Positions 57,559 through 64,000 of a stretch of DNA of 64,000 bases are shown here, one piece after another. The stretch comes from Phragmites australis (Eukaryota; Streptophyta; Magnoliopsida; Poales; Poaceae), in contig NC_084921.1 in NCBI RefSeq assembly GCF_958298935.1, forward strand, positions 34,722,001 through 34,786,000. Reading direction: 5' to 3'. The notes below the pieces were generated by a model. It was not told the origin of the DNA and ran no database searches. It worked only from the letters and a program-made list of their open reading frames with translations. Every line of letters begins with the position of its first letter. Position 1 is the stretch's first letter. Made by a program: the position numbers and the translations under genes.

Positions 57559-58051
57559 TCAGTTGTCTCCCTCGGGCTCGAACTCCGGGTCGCCGTCGGG
57601 GTGCATCTCCCTCCACTGGTCCTCGGGCCAGTACTCCTTGACGTGCCCCCACTTCTTGCGGAACTTCTCGATCTGGCTGTCCATGACGACCAGCGCCGAG
57701 GTGTCGCCGACGTAGTAGGGGTGGTTCCCGGACCACACGTCCACCGTGTACTCCGGCTTGGTGCCCCCCGTCACCAGCACCAGCTCGCCGTTGCAGTACA
57801 CCTTCGCGTCCTCGTAGATCTCCGGGTGCAGCCCCTTCTTGCGCATCGAGCAGCGCATCCCCTGCAGCGCCACCGGTTTCGTGTCTCAGAATCAATGGCG
57901 GCGCCGACGATTATTCGTGTGGGGACTGCGGGAGGGAGGGTCGGCGCGCGTGGGCGCTTACCTGGGAGGGGACGACCGAGCGGAGGGCGCGGGCGGTGGT
58001 CCTCGCGGCGGCGGGAGTGGGGAGGAAGGAGGTGGAGAGCGAGAGCGTCAT
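57559..58051 (-). CDS. RPL31: 50S ribosomal protein L31, chloroplastic
   Basis: Two exons on the minus strand: 58051-57962 (30 codons, from ATG to a GTAAGC donor) and 57861-57559 (100 codons plus TGA, after a CTGCAG acceptor). The intron of 100 bases is in phase 0. Exon 1 encodes a Ser/Ala/Arg-rich, acid-free start MTLSLSTSFLPTPAAARTTA, as expected of a plastid transit peptide. Exon 2 has RKKGLHPEIYEDAKVYCNGE, then VTGGTKPEYTVDVWSGNHPY and VMDSQIEKFRKKWG, the conserved body of bacterial-type bL31. The predicted protein has 130 residues. The acidic tail (EDQWREMHPDGDPEFEPEGD) differs from bacterial L31. It is a structural protein of the plastid large ribosomal subunit. No defect is visible. 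A methionine inside the intron gives a longer frame but leaves no transit peptide. Confidence 0.9.
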
Positions 58052-58903
58052 GGCGGATGGGGGCCTCCTTGCTGCCTCGCGCGCAGGTGCGACGGCCTTG
58101 GCTTCGGCTGCTCTGTTCCTCCTCTTATCGCTTTGCTATCCTTTGGTTCTCTGATGACTTCTTGAGGCTTCGGTGTTGTCCGGGAGGCGGTTCCTGACAC
58201 TTGGCCATGGGCCTTACACGATCCAGGGAAAGCTACTCAGGTTGAGAAGTAGGGGCCAGGAGAGAAGTTCTGGATACTTTTCTGTACTTTGTAACAAGAA
58301 TAATCCGTTCTTGCTGATTGGCAAACTGATCGAGGTAAACGAAATTGGCTGAAAAATTGTGCTGTAGTGAGTCCGTTTGTTTGGTAGATTTGAACAGTGT
58401 TATATCTAATTTTCCTTTTGCGAAGATTGGAGTATATTCAAATGAAAAGTTAATTTCTATCTTCCTGCCAATCCTCGTTAGATTCTAGACGATCAGTTTC
58501 ATTACAATTTTGCTCTCAAATATCTAAGGCAAAATTTAGCACCAACCAAATGTACCCATTCTTTTAGATGTAAACAGATTTTTTTGGTGTGAAGGGGAGG
58601 GGGGGGGGTTGTAAAAAGATTTAGCACCAACCAAATGTACCCATTCTTTTAGATGTAAATAGTTTTTTTTTGGTGGGGCGGGGGGTAAAGAAGTTAGAAG
58701 AACAGGCCTTCATGGGCTGAATTCTCAAACCGGGCCCTGGCAGGCCCACAGACACCAATGCGCGATGCCACACCAACTCCTTCGATGCTCCGACCACTCT
58801 CCGGTTCTGCCGGCTTCTCACTGCGAGTACGCTTCCCGCCGTTTAAGCCGTACCCATCCCAAGGCCCAACACCCCTCCGCCGAAGCCATCAGCATCGGCT
58901 CAG
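58052..58903. other. Intergenic region between L31 and a truncated coding start
   Basis: Contains the presumed L31 promoter (58052-58200, pyrimidine-rich, no clear TATA) and an 85-bp direct duplication. The GC-rich leader of the next, plus-strand, gene fragment lies at 58730-58903. Confidence 0.5.
58535..58690. repeat. Direct duplication of about 85 bp
   Basis: TTTAGCACCAACCAAATGTA followed by CCCATTCTTTTAGATGTAAA and a T run then G run occurs twice, beginning at 58535 and 58620. The copies differ mainly in lengths of the homopolymer runs, so this is a recent tandem duplication, probably by slippage. Confidence 0.9.
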
Positions 58904-58952
58904 ATGGCATCCTCCCCGCCGCAGCCTCCTCCTCCTTCGTCACCAGCGGTTT
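58904..58952 (+). pseudogene. Start of a coding sequence truncated by an LTR
   Basis: After a GC-rich leader with AAGCCATCAGCATCGGCTCAG, an ATG opens MASSPPQPPPPSSPAV, typical of the first exon of a grass gene. Within 50 bases it runs into a sequence starting TGTAACATCCTG, taken as an LTR end. No continuation is seen to the right in the window. The family cannot be told from 16 residues. Confidence 0.4.
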
Positions 58953-61900
58953 TGTAACATCCTGATTTGAGCATATTAACAAGTTACAAAATTTCACTCT
59001 AAATTAAATTTTTTTAGGGTTAATTAAGTTAACTATGGTTTAAGAGAATAGGTAAGTGGATGTATATATACCAGTATGCATATATATTCATGTCTATAAG
59101 TTGCTTAGGTAATTAGAAGTGCTCTAAAATCATTTTTTAGATAAATCTCTGCATTAAGTTGGTTTGTATGCATTAGTTGAGATTTTTTATTCTTATGTGG
59201 AGGTTTGAATTTGAATGTCTCTCAAATTCAAACCTACTCTTAAACTCTTTTCGGCTCCAGTCCAATTTAAATTCAAATCCTTCCCCCAAAGATTGCATTC
59301 CAAATTCAAATCAAAGTTCAAATATTCCAAATGGAATTAATCTTAACCCCAAGTCAAATTCAATTCAAAATATTCCATTTCTAAATTATTCCCAATCCCC
59401 CCCCCCCCCCCGCCTTCTCTTTTGTTTTTCTCTTTTTCCTATTTTCTTCTATTTTCTCTTCTCCTTCGGACCGAAATCTTCTCCTCCCTCTCTTTTGCGG
59501 CCCAGCCACGGCCCATTTCTTTTTCTCTCTTTCTTCTCTTTCTCTCATCCCGCCGCGCGCTGAGCCCAGCCTGCTGCATAGCTGAGCGGCCCAACTCCCT
59601 GCGCCGTGCCGGACCGCTCGCGCGCGCGCTCGCGCATCTATAGCAAGACGCTGGCCACGCATCGCTCATCTAACCGCGTGCCCGTGCGCTCTCGCCTTCT
59701 CCTCCTTCCAGCGTGGTGCGCTCGTCGCCGACCACCGGCCTCTCTCTCCTGCCGGAAATATCCCGCGCCCCGACCGACCTCCGCTTCTTCGCTCTCTCTC
59801 TGTTGTTGCCCATGCTTCATGCCATACCGTGCGACTTTCGTGCCCACATCCACGCTTGGCTGGCGCAGAGCACGCCCATGCCCCGGAGAAAAAGGTGGGC
59901 GCCGCTGCCACCTCACCGCCGACGTCCTCATGATGCCAGCGCACGCACCCCCCTCCCTGTGCTCCCTCACCGTCTATAAGTAGCGCAACCGGTCCTTTTC
60001 TCACTCTTCTTCTTCATTCGTCACGCCACCGCTCTACCGCCGCCGCCATTTCCGCCGTTGCGACCTCGCCGTCACCCGTTCCCCGTCAACGTGCTGCTAA
60101 GAGGTTCCGGGGGACCCTCGTCGTCATCGTGTCGCTGCCCGTTTACCGGAAGCCCAACGGGAGCTCATCCACGCCGATAGCTGAGCAGCGCCGCCGTCGC
60201 CTCTTCGACGAATCGTCGGCCACCGACCTGCTTCTCGTCGTCCTTAAGCTCGGTGACCACCCTAAGCCCCTAGCACCCCTTCCTAGATAGCGTGTAGGTG
60301 TCCCCGTACTCTCTCTTAGCTTGATGCCGTGTGCCATTGTGGGCTCTGCTCTCCGTCGCCGTGTAGCTGTCGCCGCCGGCGTGCTGGTGCTCCAATCGCA
60401 TGACCGGCCGTCGTGTCATGATGCCTAGAGGCCGTAGGCCCATTTCTCTATGCAGGTTGGCACCTCCCAGTGTAGGGGAGGTGCTGTCCAGTTGCGCCGT
60501 GCTGTTGTCTCCTCTTTGGCTAGGATCTGGTACCGTTCTCGCTGCCAGCCGCCGTCGATGAGTACTCAGCCGAGTCCGCTGTAGCACGTAGTTGGATGGC
60601 ATGCACTTGTTTTTGTGAAGCCTCGGTCGAAACGCTTCTCTGATGAGTTTCCCGTGCGCGCCGTCGTCAATTCTTCATCGCTGGTCATTTCCCCTTCCCC
60701 TCCGCCTCTCGCCCGCGCGCCCACGCGCTTACTTGGGCCGGCCAAAGGCCGCAACTTGGCTTGGCCAGTTGAGCCACCGTTCGGCCCGAGCACCGCTGGC
60801 CTGCTAGGCCGGCCCAATCGTTCAAAGGCCGTGCCTAGTGGGCCGACCTAGCTCCCAGAGTCCGTTAGTCAAGCAGCCCAAAACCCGAACAGGCCAACAC
60901 TGTGCAGCCCAACACTGCGTAGCCCGGCCCGTACCAAACCCAGCCCAGGCCCATCTAGGCCCGGATCCGACCCATCCAAGCCCATTCAGCCCAAAACCAT
61001 ACTGTTCATGTGGGCCCCGCTGGTGAACAGTAGCATTTATTAATTTCTCGATTTAAATTTTGATTAAATCTGTCGGGAGCCGTAACTTCTCCATTCTGAC
61101 TCCGATTTCGGCGATTCTTTCGCCGAAACTCATGTAAAATCGAGATCTATTCATCTGTCACGTTATGGTGTCCATTAGGGCTCATTTGGCTTTTCATTTA
61201 GTGTTTAATTGATTCTTCTTTAATGTCGCCATTATTGATCGTAGTCGCGATTTCAGGACAACCCGAGTTCTGCGAGTGCTGCGTCGGAAGTATCAGGAGT
61301 GAGAAGGATCCTAATTACGATCAAGACTTCGAAGAAAATTCTGGAGAAGGCAAGTCCTATCTCTTTGATCATATTGAACCTATGTTTTCCAAATAATATA
61401 CACGATCAACTAAAACCGGACTTATTATCGCATGTGATATATATTACGTTTTCTTCAAAACTACTTGTAGTAGTTAATCCTATCAACACTGCCATGCCTT
61501 ACATAACATCATTCGGAATACATATCACCCTAGAAATACCTATTGTTAAATATATTAACGATAGACGATACCTTGATATCTAGCATGCTTATAATGGAAT
61601 ATGTCTCCTCGGAGACGTCGCTTTTAAACACTTTCCTTCGGAGGAAAGAATTACTGTTATCAATGACAACTCATATACCATGCCTCCTTGATGGTTGTGA
61701 ATTCCAGATGGTCGTGAAATCCTTGATGCCATGGGGGTCATGGCTGGTGATGTGTAAAAATGGGTGAAAACTGTTTTGGCGCGGACAGGTAGAGTGGTCC
61801 TCCAGGGAGGATACTCTCGGGGCTTGAGTTACATGGTGGTATTCATCGCCCATGAAGATGCCTAGCCCGATCGCTTAAGGACTGAGTCTTGTGCCGTCAT

Positions 61901-62113
61901 GCTTAGTCACCCCGTGCAACAATGCGTCCTGTATATGCAAGACTTGACTTTCCTTCACTAGACTGAGTTGGGCATCATACCAGGAGGCTGAGAGCAACAA
62001 GCAGCCAAGAGAACAGCTAAGGGTCTATCTGTCCCGCTGTTTGGAGGTTTCAGGGACCGGCTTAGGCTTAAAAAGGGAGGCTGGCTTTCGGAACATGCAG
62101 CTCTGGGACTTGG
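58953..62113 (+). mobile_element. Long LTR of a Gypsy-type retrotransposon
   Basis: Begins TGTAACATCCTGATTTGAGC. Features are typical of the very long LTRs of grass Gypsy elements: an AT-rich U3 with phrases such as TTTGAATTTGAATG and ATTCAAATC, a C run (59399-59411), a CT-rich stretch, a TATA box at 59973-59980 and a GC-rich R/U5. No gag or pol sequence follows before the Copia LTR at 62114. It may be a solo LTR or a 5' LTR disrupted by the Copia. The second boundary and the 5-bp duplication were not found. Open frames within it have no known domain. Confidence 0.6.
59973..59980 (+). promoter_or_regulatory. TATA box of the Gypsy LTR
   Basis: CTATAAGTAG is followed about 30 bases on by a CT-rich putative start region (59998-60020). 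Confidence 0.45.
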
Positions 62114-64000
62114 TGTTGGTAATATGCCCTAGAGGCGATCGAGTTTGCGGATTGGATATGCTAATGGGCTTTAATGTTGATTAAAGGACCATTAGGGTTT
62201 AGAGTCATAATGGGCTTTAATGTTGATTAAAGGCCTATTAGCGTGCTCTATATAAGAATAGGCAGGGGCCAAGGCGCATGGTGTTCCTTAGAAACCCTAG
62301 CCGCCTCCTATTCCCGAACTCCCTTCGAAACCCTAGCCGGGCGCTCGGTGCTAGCACACCGGCGCACGGCGATTTCATCCTTGTACGTGTGGATACCGTG
62401 GAGGCGCTGCTACTATTGCGGTGCTGATCTGCTCGGGAGTACTCGGGACGTACCCGCGAGTACTCGGAAGGTGCTCGGGACGTGCTCGGGACGAGGTTGA
62501 CGATCGACTACTTGACGCGCACGACGTTGGATTGGTCTGCTCCAACTCTTCTTCCGCTGCACTGCTCGTCAAGTGGTAACGATTCATGATCCCCTACTCG
62601 CATGGCTTCCTGGTTGAATGCGGTAGAGAAAATTTATTTTGTGCTAGCGTAGCCTACCCGCAACCCTTCACTTGACGTGTCTCGTGGAAAAACCCGGCAG
62701 GAAAGATATTTGGAGAGTCTCGGTATGATTCGCTCCTCCGCTTGCAATGGTTGGAGGCTGAGCATATCGTATGGGTAAAGTTGTACAATATCTGCAGAGT
62801 GTAAATCTATTCGAATAGCCATGTCCACGGTCATGGACACGTGAAGGCATGATCACACTTGAATAGACTTCTGATGAGTGAGTTTTGATGAGTGAGTGTG
62901 TGGACTAGATGTCCGTGTGTTATGATTCCTGGCTCACTCCGTCAGAAGCTGTGTGGTACTAGAGGTACACCAGATGTGATAAAAAGAGACTGCCGTCGCG
63001 TACACGCATAGATTGTTGTAATAACATGATCCCATCACGACATTAGAATTCGATTCTACGCTTAACTCGTTTTTGCAGAGAATGTTGTGACTGGTATGGC
63101 CTTGTGATATGTGATGCATATGTGTAATTTTTCATGGCCTGCGAGTCATGGTTAATTGCAGCCCAAGGCTGTCATGTTATTGTATAACGGCCTGCGTGTC
63201 GACTTGTGATGCTTCTTCTCATGTAATTTATCTAGTGCTATTAGGTGTAATAGACTAGAACAAGATCATGGAGATTTGAAGCATGATGACCCGGAGGACA
63301 GGAACCGTGGCGATGGAGATCACCATGTGAAGGGGCCATACTATGTCACAGTTAATATGATTGCCTGTGATGTTTTTATGTTCCTGTCATACTATTCTTT
63401 CATGTTTTATATGTGGTGGATATGATTTTCATGATTGAGTAGTTTCCCTCAGAAAAATCAAGAGTAATTGATGCCCTTCCAATAGCTGCACCTACAAAGG
63501 TTTTGATCATTGTGTGGTAGGTCTGCCAAAGCAGGGTGCCATCATTTATCTTAACCAGTTAGAGTGGATGTCGGACATCCACACGTATAGTATTGGTTTA
63601 CTTGATAAAGCTATCAAAACGGTTTTGGGCTTTGGGGCATGGTGTTGGGCGCCGGGGCATTCGATGCCACCCAACAAACAAGAGTCACATATGGATGTGA
63701 TTAGCAAGGCGTTGCTTACCTATGTCACTAAGTTTCTAGCAGTGATGCCAAAGCTCACTAGAACTTAGTTGAATATGGATCTTGATCCTCTATATGTTGT
63801 TATAGGGAAAACACATATAGTGGAGTATCTTTTGTTAAATTGTTTAATAGAAGATTCACATAGGCATAGTGCTGAACCTGCATTTTCTGTTGTAGATCAT
63901 GGCACCGGCCGCTAGTAACACTTCCAGTTTTAATTTGCGATCGATTCTTGAAAAAGAGAAGCTTTCTGGAACAAACTTTATTGATTGGTATAGAAATCTG
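62114..64000 (+). mobile_element. 5' part of a Copia element (LTR, leader and gag start)
   Basis: Starts TGTTGGTAATATGCCCTAGA, a common opening of grass Copia LTRs. TATATAAG at 62249-62256 is a promoter motif. A 26-bp direct repeat (AATGGGCTTTAATGTTGATT and on) occurs at 62163 and 62209. The LTR/leader junction is not resolved; a primer-binding-like TGGTAACGATTCATGATCC lies at 62575. About 1.3 kb of non-coding leader precedes a gag start at 63901, and the element continues past the window. Confidence 0.7.
63901..64000 (+). CDS. Copia gag-pol, first 33 codons (runs off window)
   Basis: ATG at 63901 follows TTCTGTTGTAGATC. The translation has NLRSILEKEKLSGTNFIDWY, which fits the conserved start of the gag domain in grass Copia polyproteins (SxFNLRSILEKxKLxGxNFxDWxRNL). 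No stop or frameshift lies in the visible part. The rest is outside the window, so intactness cannot be judged. Confidence 0.85.

Noticed and set aside
57601..58197. 198-codon plus-strand frame opposite L31
   Set aside because: Antisense to the L31 exons and crosses its intron; no domain.
59606..60004. Overlapping long frames in the Gypsy LTR
   Set aside because: GC-rich U3/R sequence gives open frames on both strands; none has a domain.
63514..63768. 84-codon frame in the right-hand Copia leader
   Set aside because: No domain; lies in a non-coding leader upstream of the gag start.

Overview
The window is plant nuclear DNA, almost certainly from a grass (Poaceae). The evidence is a phytepsin-type aspartic proteinase with a plant-specific insert, a GC-rich intronless DUF4408/DUF761 gene, a plastid ribosomal protein L31 gene with a GC-rich transit-peptide exon, and a dense mixture of grass-type transposons: CACTA, PIF/Harbinger, MULE, Copia, Gypsy and Stowaway/Tourist-like MITEs. 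It is an accessory, repeat-rich interval with only two convincing intact host genes.

Layout. 1-4200: tail of an LTR retrotransposon (tandem arrays, a TATG/CATA microsatellite, then an LTR starting at 3843). 4205-10827: aspartic proteinase pseudogene, with a 3.3-kb internally deleted Copia element (4439-7727, minus strand, perfect 5-bp target duplication GTTGT) in an intron. 11139-21821: decayed CACTA element with TNP2, Transposase_24 and Ulp1-like regions, possibly composite. 21822-24760: gene-free AT-rich spacer. 24763-25464: DUF4408/DUF761 gene, minus strand. 25730-30770: decayed PIF/Harbinger element (transposase plus Myb/SANT-like gene) flanked by copies of a dispersed repeat. 30790-37735: spacer with several MITEs, one nested in another, and a truncated tRNA-Arg(CCU) sequence. 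37736-45110: Mutator-like element with long GC-rich palindromic terminal inverted repeats, a nearly intact MURA transposase and a second multi-exon gene for a plant mobile domain (PMD) protein. 45218-49639: decayed Copia element with both LTRs. 49640-53590: second PIF/Harbinger element with its Myb/SANT-like partner. 55090-56488: weakly supported small host gene. 57559-58051: plastid ribosomal protein L31, minus strand. 58904-58952: start of a coding sequence cut by a Gypsy-type LTR (58953 onward). 62114-64000: 5' part of another Copia element whose gag begins at 63901 and runs off the window.

How the parts relate. The transposase genes serve their own elements: MURA recognises the MULE ends, TNP2 the CACTA ends, and each Harbinger transposase is paired with a Myb/SANT-like protein. 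The two intact host genes are unrelated to the elements. The most interesting candidate system is the MULE, which couples a nearly intact transposase, a PMD protein gene and arrays of 19-bp GC-rich hairpins in both terminal inverted repeats. Coding assignments come from reading translations and recalling family motifs; no database search was run.
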